Shown here: one piece after another, positions 1 to 8,568 of the stretch | Layout of the letters: each line of letters starts with the position of its first letter | How positions within the stretch are numbered: the first letter of the stretch is position 1 | NCBI GenBank assembly: GCA_964020085.1 | Contig: OZ026595.1 | Span: 20,450,153-20,514,152, forward strand | From: Micromussa lordhowensis | Taxonomy: Eukaryota > Cnidaria > Anthozoa > Scleractinia > Lobophylliidae | DNA length: 64,000 bases | Direction of reading: 5' to 3' | Translations under genes and position numbers: made by a program | The notes under the pieces: generated by a model | Databases searched by the model: none | What the model was told of the DNA's origin: nothing | The model's input: only the letters and a program-made list of their open reading frames with translations

Positions 1-881
1 GCTGCGTTCAGTTTAAAAGTATCAAAAATATAAGGATTTGCTGACATATCATTGGTCTTAAGTCTCTGGAAGTAGAGGAAAACATGCTGTACTTTATCAA
101 TACTAGCTGAGATTCTGAAATCACCACTGTTTCTGGTAGTATCTGAAGTTTGGTACATTTCTTTGAGGTATTTCCATTTACTGGGTTTTTGGTATTCACT
201 GATGAATTTAGTCATAAGAGCATCTTTTGGTTCTAGTCGGGGTACCCATAGATAAAAACGATCAATTACTAATCTCAATGTATCAACTGCCCCATATAAT
301 ACTTCAGCGTCCGGTGTCAGTTCTATTTCAAATTGGAGATCCATTGGAGGTAACAATCGTCCTTCTAATTCTTCGAAAAAAGAATACCTATTTAATGGTA
401 TACTTGTATTAACATGAGCTCTGTCGGCTGTTAATAAACGCCTACTTTCCAAACCAGTGTTTGTATCATCTGAAGTCCTATCTGTATCTAAATACCATAA
501 GCTATTTTTGGCTGTACTACGCCCAAAATCATCTGAATATTCTAAAAGATTTTTTGCAAAAGTTACAAGATGAAGATTATCAGTGTCATAGACGATTTTT
601 CCTGCACTCTTTATTACCATATGCTTAATTAATGAATGCGATCCATTAATAATTGTTGTCCTGGCGTCTGCATTGTCTCCACCATTTGCTCGAAGGTCTA
701 ATCTGAATCGCACTTCAAAAAAGGCGTTAAACCAATCAAGCATAATACTACGATCAGTAACATGAAATTTGTATCCTTTCTTATTTTGCTCTTGAGTATT
801 GGCAGGAGCTCTTATAGCATCTTGAAGACGAAATTGCACTAGTTCGTTTCTCTGTACGTACTCTGGTGATCTAAATGCCAT
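1..881 (-). CDS. Major capsid protein (double jelly-roll type), N-terminal part, runs off the window
   Basis: An open frame starts with ATG at 881 and stays open for 293 codons to base 3 with no stop, so the C-terminal part lies outside the window. It starts MAFRSPEYVQRNELVQF and continues with alternating hydrophobic segments such as DWFNAFFEVRFRL, typical of a beta-rich capsid protein. Polinton and adintovirus major capsid proteins are usually about twice this length, with two jelly rolls; the visible part would be the first. Placement beside the penton-like and pX-like genes in one leftward block supports the call. An AAATATATA box abuts the start codon. The identification rests on sequence character and synteny, not on a database search. 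Confidence 0.75.
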   Translation of the reverse strand, partial: MAFRSPEYVQRNELVQFRLQDAIRAPANTQEQNKKGYKFHVTDRSIMLDWFNAFFEVRFRLDLRANGGDNADARTTIINGSHSLIKHMVIKSAGKIVYDTDNLHLVTFAKNLLEYSDDFGRSTAKNSLWYLDTDRTSDDTNTGLESRRLLTADRAHVNTSIPLNRYSFFEELEGRLLPPMDLQFEIELTPDAEVLYGAVDTLRLVIDRFYLWVPRLEPKDALMTKFISEYQKPSKWKYLKEMYQTSDTTRNSGDFRISASIDKVQHVFLYFQRLKTNDMSANPYIFDTFKLNA

Positions 882-909
882 TATATATTTTTTATCAGAT
901 TTTTTTTCT

Positions 910-1296
910 TTAAGATCGCGCTATAAGATTATTAATCAGTGTATGAACTTCATCCCGCGTCCTTGGCTTTGCTCTGCCTGGCTTTGACTTTGACTTTGTT
1001 GACTTTGTTGACTTTGTCGCTTTTTTAGATCCTGAGGATAGCCTTTTTCGGATAAGCTCACCTGATCGCTCTATAACTTTATCAGCAGCCTTTTTACCAA
1101 CTCGTTCTCCCGCTTGAGCGACACCAGCTTGTATTGCTTTTTTAGCAAATGGTTTTAAAACCTGTCCAGTTAAAGCACTAGCTACCTTTTTTAGTGGTTT
1201 CATAAGATTGTCTACTATAATTCCATTGCCGCGGTGTTTGTAGACATATCGTCCCGTTCTTGGGTGATAAATCTTTTTTAACTCTCTTGACTTCAT
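910..1296 (-). CDS. Small basic virion protein, pX/pVI-like
   Basis: The 128-residue protein is rich in Lys and Arg. The N-terminus carries HPRTGRYVYKHRGNG, the middle (about 28-85) is Ala/Lys-rich and predicted helical and amphipathic, and the C-terminus has Ser/Lys/Thr repeats (KATKSTKSTKSKSK) before a short tail. Small basic proteins of this kind sit next to the capsid genes of adintoviruses and Polintons. They are compared with adenovirus core protein pX or membrane-active protein VI, which coat DNA or disrupt membranes during entry. Which role applies here is not decided by the sequence. It lies 28 bp upstream of the capsid gene and its start is 6 bp from the penton stop, so the genes are packed tightly. 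AATTATAT directly precedes the ATG. Confidence 0.6.
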   Translation of the reverse strand: MKSRELKKIYHPRTGRYVYKHRGNGIIVDNLMKPLKKVASALTGQVLKPFAKKAIQAGVAQAGERVGKKAADKVIERSGELIRKRLSSGSKKATKSTKSTKSKSKPGRAKPRTRDEVHTLINNLIARS

Positions 1297-1302
1297 ATAT
1301 AA

Positions 1303-2070
1303 TTAAAATGGAACTTTTTTTAAGATTAATGAAAATGCTGTGTCAGCATGATTTAAATAGACTGGTCTTCTTAAACCATCAGTTACATAGATTCGAACGC
1401 TTGAAACTCTTGTTTTATTGATAGGATTAAATATAACACGACGCGGTTCAAGGGTAAAATTGTAAGAAGGTCTCAGCGTTCCTGTACCAAAACTAAAAAC
1501 AATATCTGATTCTACCCCATCTACTAATGAATCAGAGACTAAATCACAGTGAATATTTAGGACATCTGTATCTTCTGATAGGTTAGGTACTTTGGGGCTA
1601 ACGTTTCTCTCATCTCTTAATATCACCTTATCGAATCCTATTAGTTTACCAAAATTAGATTTACGCAGGTCAAGCTGATAGTTAGCGTCTAAAGTCACTA
1701 AGACTCTAAAAGTTGGTTCATCAAAAGTCACCGTAATTGGAAATTCTTCATCACCATCACCGCGGACTATTTTAGTCTTTTCCTTAATGTAATTATCAAT
1801 ATCAGTGTAATCCCAAACTCCTTTTGGAAAATCAATATCTGTAAATGTTTTCCCACCGTCTTTACTGTAAGCTATCTTTTGATTGTTATAACCAGAATTT
1901 ATATTTGTCCATGTAAAAGCCATTGAAATAATTTTATTAAAACCAATATACCAAATCCCATCACTGTGTTCATAGTCTAAAGTTCTAGAAAACCTTGTAG
2001 TAAAATCACCAGGTCGATTACCAGGTTCATCTTTAACTGCAAAACTGCTTAATGAGATTTCTCTCTCCAT
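1303..2070 (-). CDS. Penton-like minor capsid protein
   Basis: The protein has 255 residues and starts MEREISLSSFAVKD. The sequence is rich in short beta-type segments with aromatic residues and has no membrane segment, fitting a single jelly-roll vertex protein. Polintons carry a penton or minor capsid gene of about this length next to the major capsid gene, forming the icosahedral vertices to which fibres attach. Here it sits between the 345-aa protein and the pX-like gene in the leftward block, with 50 bp upstream and 6 bp downstream. The start follows TTAGTAT immediately. Identification is by length, composition and gene order; a profile search would settle it. Confidence 0.65.
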   Translation of the reverse strand: MEREISLSSFAVKDEPGNRPGDFTTRFSRTLDYEHSDGIWYIGFNKIISMAFTWTNINSGYNNQKIAYSKDGGKTFTDIDFPKGVWDYTDIDNYIKEKTKIVRGDGDEEFPITVTFDEPTFRVLVTLDANYQLDLRKSNFGKLIGFDKVILRDERNVSPKVPNLSEDTDVLNIHCDLVSDSLVDGVESDIVFSFGTGTLRPSYNFTLEPRRVIFNPINKTRVSSVRIYVTDGLRRPVYLNHADTAFSLILKKVPF

Positions 2071-2120
2071 ATACTAATGTAAATAATATTTACTAAACCC
2101 CGAAATATTTTTTGATAATG

Positions 2121-3158
2121 CTAAATAGCAAAATATTTTTTGACTAACTTTTGATATTGCGACTTATTGATTGATTTTGTTCTTAATAGAGTGTCTAAGA
2201 TAGTTTGACCCATATTTCTCATCTTGACACTTGTATTGTCTGCTTCCATTTCACCAATAATTAGTGTTAATTTCTTTAGTAATTCTTGAGCATCATTATA
2301 GAAATAGACTCCTCTGCCTCTCCTGACGCCACTTCCCTTTGTACTTTTCTTTTTCTGTACTTTTAGATAGTCTCTATATTCTTGAATAGGTTTTAGTCTA
2401 CTATCAGCAAATTTATGAGCCATATCCTTTTCTCGCTCTAGCTTTTCTATTACATCTTTTGGCAATCCTTTTTTTATGGCTTGTTTTAGTCTATTAGTTG
2501 TATTTGTCTTAAATTTACTTGTAATACTGCTTATTTCAGAATTTGCTCTTTTTATGTTACTCTCGAGATATTTACTACGTTTAACTGGTGTCATTTCTGG
2601 TTGGGATAATCTCATTTCAACATCATCATAGTTAGGAAGATTTGCACTATCTAAAATTCTATTAATATCTCCTCTATCTAAATCTTCATCATCATCATCA
2701 TCAGGTGGTGATTCAATTGCTAAAGGTCCTTCTTCCACAAAAGAATATTCTGGTGGTAAAGATTCATCTCCTCCTAGATTCCAAAAACTAGGATCCATTT
2801 CATATTTTGGTGGCGCGCCTTTAGGTATTATTTGTTTTTCTGCCTGGGGCGCTACGTAATCTTGGAGATCTAATAATCCTTCTACATCCATATCTTCATA
2901 TGGATCTACTTCTGGTGCATAATCAATTTCATCTGCTTTACCCGCTGGGGCAGGACGTATTCTCATTTGTGGTCTATTCTTAGGCTTTTGTGCCTTTAAC
3001 CCATCTATGATTTCATCTAGTCTAAATGATTTTGTTATCCGCTGGTCAGAAGTCTTACTCTTTATCTTCTCTTCAGTGATCTCATCATAAAGCTGATTCT
3101 TCATCCTTCCAGTCTCAGTCCGTTTCTGAGCTAATCGTTTCCAATTTGAGAGACTCAT
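2121..3158 (-). CDS. Polinton-type conserved structural-region protein of unknown function
   Basis: The protein has 345 residues and no function I can name. The N-terminal 100 residues are charged and Lys/Arg-rich, residues about 90-175 are acidic and Pro-rich with a run of Asp near 153-160, and a Lys-rich predicted coiled coil follows. The C-terminal third starts with a Gly/Arg/Lys linker (KGSGVRRGRGVYFYNDAQEL) and continues as an amphipathic helical domain ending QKLVKKYFAI. A Gly-rich basic linker followed by a YFYND-type motif is, as far as I recall, common in Polinton proteins encoded near the ATPase. It is the first gene of the leftward block, divergent from the ATPase. A scaffold, core or protease-processed virion protein is possible but not shown. 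Confidence 0.55.
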   Translation of the reverse strand: MSLSNWKRLAQKRTETGRMKNQLYDEITEEKIKSKTSDQRITKSFRLDEIIDGLKAQKPKNRPQMRIRPAPAGKADEIDYAPEVDPYEDMDVEGLLDLQDYVAPQAEKQIIPKGAPPKYEMDPSFWNLGGDESLPPEYSFVEEGPLAIESPPDDDDDEDLDRGDINRILDSANLPNYDDVEMRLSQPEMTPVKRSKYLESNIKRANSEISSITSKFKTNTTNRLKQAIKKGLPKDVIEKLEREKDMAHKFADSRLKPIQEYRDYLKVQKKKSTKGSGVRRGRGVYFYNDAQELLKKLTLIIGEMEADNTSVKMRNMGQTILDTLLRTKSINKSQYQKLVKKYFAI

Positions 3159-3228
3159 ATAATATTAATATTTTTTATATTATGTGAATTAATATGCGAC
3201 ATTTATTAAAAAAATATTAATTATATAG
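3159..3228. promoter_or_regulatory. Divergent AT-rich promoter region
   Basis: This 70-bp, almost pure A+T spacer separates the leftward (capsid) and rightward (ATPase, fibre) blocks. ATATTAATATTATATG abuts the left gene and ATATTAATTATATAGATG abuts the ATPase, so both starts carry the same TTAAT..TATAT-type box in opposite orientation. It is inferred to be a bidirectional promoter. Confidence 0.5.
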
Positions 3229-3864
3229 ATGAAAATTCCTAATTATGATTCAGCTTCTAATAATGACCGCAATTTCAAACGACTGCTACCTTATATGCCT
3301 TCAGACACTTTTAGAATGTTAATTTGTGGACCAAGCGGTTGTGGTAAAACTAACGTTCTTATGCATATGCTTTATAATCTACTCTACTATGATAAGATTT
3401 ACTTGTTTTCTAAAAATCTCGAGCAACCGAAGTACAGACAACTATTAGAAACATTTCGACCCATTTCAGAAGAGGTTGGTTATGATGTCATAGAAGAGAG
3501 TAATGGTGATGTCATTCCTCTTGAAAGCATAGACCACGATAATCAAAAAATAGTTATCTTTGATGACTACGCTTGTGAAAAAAACCAAAAACCTCTCATT
3601 GAATATTTTATTGGTGGTCGTCATAAAAATTGTAGTGTAATCTATTTAAGCCAATCTTATTATCTTACTCCCAAAGACATCAGGTTAAATTGCTCACATT
3701 TTTGTATTTTTGACTCTCCAAGTAATGCAGAGACAGCAAGAATGTGTAAAGAACTCAATGTACCTAAGAAGCGATTCGAGAGTGCAAATAGTGAGCCTTA
3801 TAGTTTTGCTTACATTGATAAAACAAAAAAGACAATGAGAAAAAATTTCAATGAAAATATATAG
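3229..3864 (+). CDS. FtsK/HerA-type (poxvirus A32-like) genome-packaging ATPase
   Basis: This is a 211-residue P-loop ATPase. Walker A is GPSGCGKT at residues 34-41, preceded by a hydrophobic strand (RMLIC). Walker B is KIVIFDDYA at 107-115, with the double acid that binds Mg and activates water. SVIYLSQSYY at about 135-144 matches the strand and Gln sensor seen after Walker B in this family. Such ATPases pump the genome into preformed capsids and are a hallmark gene of Polintons, adintoviruses and virophages; the length is typical. The start follows TTAATTATATAG. The stop codon lies inside an AATATATAG box that precedes the next gene. Confidence 0.9.
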   Translation: MKIPNYDSASNNDRNFKRLLPYMPSDTFRMLICGPSGCGKTNVLMHMLYNLLYYDKIYLFSKNLEQPKYRQLLETFRPISEEVGYDVIEESNGDVIPLESIDHDNQKIVIFDDYACEKNQKPLIEYFIGGRHKNCSVIYLSQSYYLTPKDIRLNCSHFCIFDSPSNAETARMCKELNVPKKRFESANSEPYSFAYIDKTKKTMRKNFNENI

Positions 3865-3865
3865 G

Positions 3866-4246
3866 ATGGATAAAAGTGAAGAGCTAGAGAAGGAGAAAAA
3901 TATTAATAAAAGAATAAGAGAAAAGCTAGAGAAGGAGAAAAATATTAATAAAAGAATAAGAGAAGAGCTTGCTATGAATTATAACATAAAAAATAGAATA
4001 TATATCACCAAAAGATTAAAAAAAGAAATAAATAATGAGATTGAGAACATAACTTTTGCAATAGAAAATATTAGCAGAAAAATGATATATTTAAAACAAT
4101 ATGAAACATTATACAACAATTCTATTAATAAAAAATTATTATTATTAATTAAAACTCTGAAAATGATATATTATGATTATTTAAGAGATAAAGAAGAAGA
4201 AGAAGAAGAAGAAGAAGAAGAAGAAGAAGAAGAAGAAGAATTATAA
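3866..4246 (+). CDS. Lys/Glu-rich coiled-coil protein with repeat and poly-Glu tail
   Basis: No family is recognised. The frame could start at 3851, inside the ATPase gene. I prefer the ATG at 3866 because it follows the AATATATAGG box and avoids the overlap, giving about 126 residues. The N-terminus holds two copies of a 14-residue unit (LEKEKNINKRIRE type). The middle is Asn/Ile/Lys-rich predicted helix, and the C-terminus is about 17 glutamates encoded by a GAA microsatellite. Strong heptad character suggests a coiled coil. It sits between the ATPase and the first fibre gene on the same strand. The low complexity leaves open that this is not an expressed protein. Confidence 0.45.
   Translation: MDKSEELEKEKNINKRIREKLEKEKNINKRIREELAMNYNIKNRIYITKRLKKEINNEIENITFAIENISRKMIYLKQYETLYNNSINKKLLLLIKTLKMIYYDYLRDKEEEEEEEEEEEEEEEEL
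3881..3964 (+). repeat. Two 42-bp in-frame tandem units
   Basis: Two nearly identical 42-bp units (3881-3922 and 3923-3964) encode ELEKEKNINKRIRE and KLEKEKNINKRIRE. The unit keeps the reading frame. Confidence 0.85.
4191..4241 (+). repeat. (GAA)n microsatellite, in frame
   Basis: About 17 uninterrupted AGA/GAA triplets encode the poly-Glu C-terminus of the coiled-coil gene. Confidence 0.95.
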
Positions 4247-4268
4247 TTTACATTATATTATATTATAT

Positions 4269-7200
4269 ATGGGTTATAGTAATGGGCAACTTGAATCATT
4301 ATCAACAAGTGGTAGAGGTGAAAAAGGTGATCCCGGTTTACCTGGAATTGGATTTAGTCTAACTGATGATGGTAATTTTGATATTGATAGTAAGCGATTA
4401 ACTGAAGTAGCTGCTCCTATCGATAATAATGATGCAGCAACAAAAGAGTATGTAGATAATAACCTACCAGCTATTGATTTTTCACCTTATCTGAAAAGAG
4501 ATGGAACAACTTCAATGACTGGTCATTTAAATATGAATAATCATAAGATTAGTGATTTAGAAGATGCTACTAATGATAATGATGCTGTACCTCTAAAACA
4601 ATTAAAGGAGATGACCACAGATCATAGGACAAATTATCATTTGCAACCTAGTTTTACGTTTTATAAAGATTTTGGTGATAAAGCAGAATGTACTAAAGGA
4701 TCTATACCTATTCCTGGACACAGTGAGCATTTTGAACTATTAGAAGCGCCTCGAGAAGGGACGCAATCTGGTTATGCTTATTCTACTGTTCGACTAGTGA
4801 ACAATTTAGAAATAGATCCTAATTATTCTATCGTTTTTGAAATATTTGGATATGATGGAACAAATATAGTTACAGATGGTGATTCAGATAGGCTATTAGT
4901 TACAAATGTCACTGGTAATGCAAACATAATTGATTTTAGTCATGATTGGTTTAGCAATTACGCAAAAGCTTACATAATATTTAATAGTTCTAAAAGAGAT
5001 GTGAACATCCGTTTACAATTTCGATATTATGGTTCCAGTAACTCTAATTTTAAATTTCTATTTTTTAGTAGATGTGTCAAAGGAATACAAAGGACTAGTT
5101 TTGATCATAGATTATTTAATGTTAAAAGTACTGATTCCTCAGGAACAATTTTGAATTTTGAACCGATCAATATGAATAATGAAAAGATAATCAATCTTGG
5201 TAAACCTACTGACTCTAAAGACGCTGTCAATAAAGAATATGTTGACGATGAAGACGCTAAACAGGATATTGCTATTAATGATTTATCTTCTAGAAAAGCA
5301 GATAGGTCAGAAGTATTGCTCCTAAACGGAAGCCAAAACATGACTGGTAATCTTTCTATGAATGGAAATAGGATTTTTAGCTTACCTATTCCAACTGGGC
5401 CGCAGCAACCTGTGACAAAGACTTATTTAGAAAGTCAAATTGCTTCCATACCACAGTCTGATTTAAGTCTTTATCTCAAAGTAGATGGTTCTCGTGCTAT
5501 GACTGGAAATCTCAAGATGAATGACAATAAAATAACAGATTTAGAGACTCAAGATGATGTCCCAATCATTGATTACCCTAATGCTTTAAAAGATTCTAAA
5601 ATGGCTGTTAATAAACTTTATGTCAATGAAAACTTTTTAAAATTAAAAGGTGATGACTATGACTTAAAAGGTAAACGGATAAGAAATACTGAACCATATG
5701 GTGTCAATACTTTTGATACAAATGATTTGGTCTCCAAGGCATTTGTCTTAGCAGAAATAAGTAAGCTACCTACAGATGTATTAAAATTGGATGGTTCACG
5801 TGCTATGACAGGTACTCTCCAAATGGGTGATAATCCTATCACTGGAATTAGGAGTAGTTCAGCAGACGATGCAGCCCTAACTGTTGGAGGAGCTAAGTCT
5901 ACATATCTGCCCCTTACTGGTGATCGAGGGATGCAAGGAAATCTCGATATGGGAGGAAATGCTATTAGAAATATTAAACCTTTTGTTGAAGATGACTCAA
6001 GTCCGGCTGCTCAAAATGCTCAATTAAATGATGTTATTAACTTTGGATATTTTCACGGACAGAGAGGTCAACTAAAAATACTAATAAATGATGTCGCTGC
6101 AGCAGCGCTTAATAGAAAAAATCCTGATCCCATGGAAGACTCCATTGATATGGCTAATCATAGCATTATCCGCTTGAAAGATCCAAAGTCATCAGATAGC
6201 TTTCACGCTTCCAATGTTAACTATGTTAATAGGACAATTACTGATAATAACGCTGTAATTAACTCTTTGATAGAAGATAAAATCAGTGAATCTGAAGCAC
6301 TGAATATAAAAGCAAACCGACAAGATAATGAATTCTCTTTTGTTATGGATGATGACCTATTTAAGGAAGATGATGATGATATTACTAAAGCTGGAAAAAA
6401 AGATAGAGATTTTTATCAAATTAAACGAGAGACTTATCGATTTAAAATTAAGTATGATGATTCCATCCATTATTATAGTACTCGATTAACTATTGATTTA
6501 AAATCGTTAGATTTAGGTGAGTATACATTAGCTTTTGAAATGTATTATGGTAATAAAGTGGATCGAGATGAAGTGGTTGTTAACGCTGTTAGTGATACTT
6601 TGAATGTATCACGTAATAATACAAATACTTTTTCTGACCACAGTAGAACAATTATTAATTTTCATAAACATGGAAACATTGGGATTATTGATTTAGATAT
6701 TGATTTAACTTTAAAGTATAAGAGTGGTGAAACTTATGATTTTTACACAAACATCTTTGTAGTTGTTTATGGTGTAAGTGGTCATCAGAATGACGTTGAC
6801 CCACGAATTTGGGATAGATTCTATACCATCAGAAACAAAATCATCTATTATGAAGCACCTATTAATATGGGTAATCGACAAATAAAAGGATTAATTGATG
6901 GAAATGAAAACAGTGATGCTGTTAATGTGAAACAACTGAATGAAACAGAAGATAATATGGTAAAATATGTTGATGGAGAAATTGTAAAAGTAAATACTGA
7001 AATAGCAAAAGAAAATCCTACTATTAATGAAAATAAAAATGTTATAGAATTAATAGTAAAATATATATTAAGTAATAATTCAAAGATTTCTTTAATAAAA
7101 GATTTGTATTTTTCTGATAGTAATGAAGGTAGAACACCAAATACATATGCGTTTGTAACTACTGGTGATAACACAGGTGATTTAACTTTTTATTATGTCT

Positions 7201-7607
7201 TCCAGCATAGTGCAATTACTAATAATGTAATGGCTGTACATTTTGATATTAAGAATGCAAGAGGTGTATTTATTTTTGTTGATAAAAGCAAAGTAGTAAT
7301 TTCACGTAATCCTACAATAGATGAACCATCTTTAAGATCATTTAATATTCCAAATAATTCTTTAGGAAAGCAAGTCCTATTTTGGATTTGGGTAAAAGGC
7401 ACAGTTATGAATATAATTTTTAGTGGAATTAGTGCTCCAATTAATGTGGGTAATGCTTTTGTAGATACTACTATAAGAAGAGTAAATGTAGAAGATAATC
7501 CTTTCACTAAAAAGAGAGGATTAATAACTAAAAATATTTATGATAATACCAGTCAAGCTTATCAGTTAATAAAAGAATTTGAGAAGAGCGAAGGAACTAT
7601 TATATAA
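4269..7607 (+). CDS. Large fibre-like protein with phage-tail-fibre-type repeats
   Basis: The protein has 1,112 residues and starts MGYSNGQLESL. Residues about 15-30 form a short collagen-like piece (GRGEKGDPGLPGIGF). About eight copies follow of a module with the pattern MTGxLxMxxxxIxxL..DAxxKxYV, for example MTGHLNMNNHKISDL and MTGNLKMNDNKITDL, which resembles the shaft modules of bacteriophage tail fibres. Two beta-rich domains of similar pattern (about 125-275 and 725-870) are inserted, and a further beta-rich head lies at about 950-1090. The inferred role is a trimeric receptor-binding fibre on the capsid vertex. TTATATAT abuts the ATG. The gene is collinear with the second fibre gene, 10 bp downstream, whose N-terminus is related. 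Confidence 0.7.
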   Translation: MGYSNGQLESLSTSGRGEKGDPGLPGIGFSLTDDGNFDIDSKRLTEVAAPIDNNDAATKEYVDNNLPAIDFSPYLKRDGTTSMTGHLNMNNHKISDLEDATNDNDAVPLKQLKEMTTDHRTNYHLQPSFTFYKDFGDKAECTKGSIPIPGHSEHFELLEAPREGTQSGYAYSTVRLVNNLEIDPNYSIVFEIFGYDGTNIVTDGDSDRLLVTNVTGNANIIDFSHDWFSNYAKAYIIFNSSKRDVNIRLQFRYYGSSNSNFKFLFFSRCVKGIQRTSFDHRLFNVKSTDSSGTILNFEPINMNNEKIINLGKPTDSKDAVNKEYVDDEDAKQDIAINDLSSRKADRSEVLLLNGSQNMTGNLSMNGNRIFSLPIPTGPQQPVTKTYLESQIASIPQSDLSLYLKVDGSRAMTGNLKMNDNKITDLETQDDVPIIDYPNALKDSKMAVNKLYVNENFLKLKGDDYDLKGKRIRNTEPYGVNTFDTNDLVSKAFVLAEISKLPTDVLKLDGSRAMTGTLQMGDNPITGIRSSSADDAALTVGGAKSTYLPLTGDRGMQGNLDMGGNAIRNIKPFVEDDSSPAAQNAQLNDVINFGYFHGQRGQLKILINDVAAAALNRKNPDPMEDSIDMANHSIIRLKDPKSSDSFHASNVNYVNRTITDNNAVINSLIEDKISESEALNIKANRQDNEFSFVMDDDLFKEDDDDITKAGKKDRDFYQIKRETYRFKIKYDDSIHYYSTRLTIDLKSLDLGEYTLAFEMYYGNKVDRDEVVVNAVSDTLNVSRNNTNTFSDHSRTIINFHKHGNIGIIDLDIDLTLKYKSGETYDFYTNIFVVVYGVSGHQNDVDPRIWDRFYTIRNKIIYYEAPINMGNRQIKGLIDGNENSDAVNVKQLNETEDNMVKYVDGEIVKVNTEIAKENPTINENKNVIELIVKYILSNNSKISLIKDLYFSDSNEGRTPNTYAFVTTGDNTGDLTFYYVFQHSAITNNVMAVHFDIKNARGVFIFVDKSKVVISRNPTIDEPSLRSFNIPNNSLGKQVLFWIWVKGTVMNIIFSGISAPINVGNAFVDTTIRRVNVEDNPFTKKRGLITKNIYDNTSQAYQLIKEFEKSEGTII

Positions 7608-7617
7608 ATAAATATAT

Positions 7618-8373
7618 ATGGGACATACTAATGGACAACATGACAAACCATCAAGAAGAGAAAAGGTTAAAAAAGGAATAGGCTTAAAATCAACACCAGA
7701 CAACCATTTCCATTTACAAAACAAGAGATTAACTAACATTTCCGCTCCAATAAATGATCATGATGCAACCACTAAACGTTTCGTCGCTGATTTATTAAAG
7801 ACAAAAGCAGCAACTACATACGTTAACAATGAACTAGCTAAAAAGACTAACTTATCTGCTTTAAAGGATTACGCTTTAATTACTGATTTAGGAACTTTAG
7901 CAATCGAATTCAATGATGCATTAAAAAGCAAAGTCGATTACAATGATTTAGAGACTAAGACGCAAGATAATAATTTAGCAGCTAATACGCAAAAAACATA
8001 CCCGTTCATCACCGTCTATGCAGAAGAGAATGGACCACTGATTAAAGGTTCTCTCCAATGGAGTTTCGGTAATGGATGTGAGCGGAATAAGCAATATGGT
8101 TGGCCTAGTCCTGTAGACGGTAAAATAGTTCGTGGTAGCATTTGTGTTTGTGCTGGCAATCATCAAGCATCCGAAGTGATTGTTGGCTTAGTTCTTAATG
8201 GCACGGATAAAGATTTAAAAATTGTCAAACCTGTGGATGAATGGTCAAAGATGACTATTTTCAGCGATCCGATTACGATACGAGCGGGCGACAAGATCAA
8301 TTTTCGTAGCAAAACATCGAATTCTGCTATAACACACGCGATGGTAAACTTATTGATTCAAATTGATGTCTAG
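7618..8373 (+). CDS. Second, shorter fibre-like protein
   Basis: The protein has 251 residues and starts MGHTNGQHDK, matching the MGYSNGQ start of the upstream fibre. Residues about 35-60 (KRLTNISAPINDHDATTKRFV) align with the first shaft module of the large fibre (KRLTEVAAPIDNNDAATKEYV). A predicted helical stalk covers about 60-125, and a compact beta-rich C-terminal head covers about 130-251 (ITVYAEENGPLIKGSLQWSF onward). The pattern of common base, stalk and different head suggests two alternative fibres on one capsid. It starts 10 bp after the upstream stop, directly after AAATATAT. Function is inferred. Confidence 0.65.
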   Translation: MGHTNGQHDKPSRREKVKKGIGLKSTPDNHFHLQNKRLTNISAPINDHDATTKRFVADLLKTKAATTYVNNELAKKTNLSALKDYALITDLGTLAIEFNDALKSKVDYNDLETKTQDNNLAANTQKTYPFITVYAEENGPLIKGSLQWSFGNGCERNKQYGWPSPVDGKIVRGSICVCAGNHQASEVIVGLVLNGTDKDLKIVKPVDEWSKMTIFSDPITIRAGDKINFRSKTSNSAITHAMVNLLIQIDV

Positions 8374-8568
8374 ATAATATGCAAATGAGTTTATGAAACG
8401 CGTTTCATCCAGACAATAAAAGCTACGGTTGATTAAAAGCTACGGTTGATTAAAAGGTTAGCTAAAATAATTGATGACTCATGTCTACAGGGGATTCCCG
8501 GAAACGCGTTTCATCTAGACAATACAACTCAACGCATTTTAGAAAAATTTATCTTATCCAAAGAATAG
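8374..8568 (+). promoter_or_regulatory. Repeat-containing spacer before the eIF1-like gene
   Basis: This is the longest spacer in the element's rightward block. It holds two 24-bp copies (8395-8418 and 8501-8524, one mismatch) that begin with the palindrome GAAACGCGTTTC. Between them are two 17-bp tandem units AAAAGCTACGGTTGATT (8418-8434 and 8435-8451). It may hold an operator or promoter for the two downstream genes, or be a recombination scar; this is inference. Confidence 0.5.
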
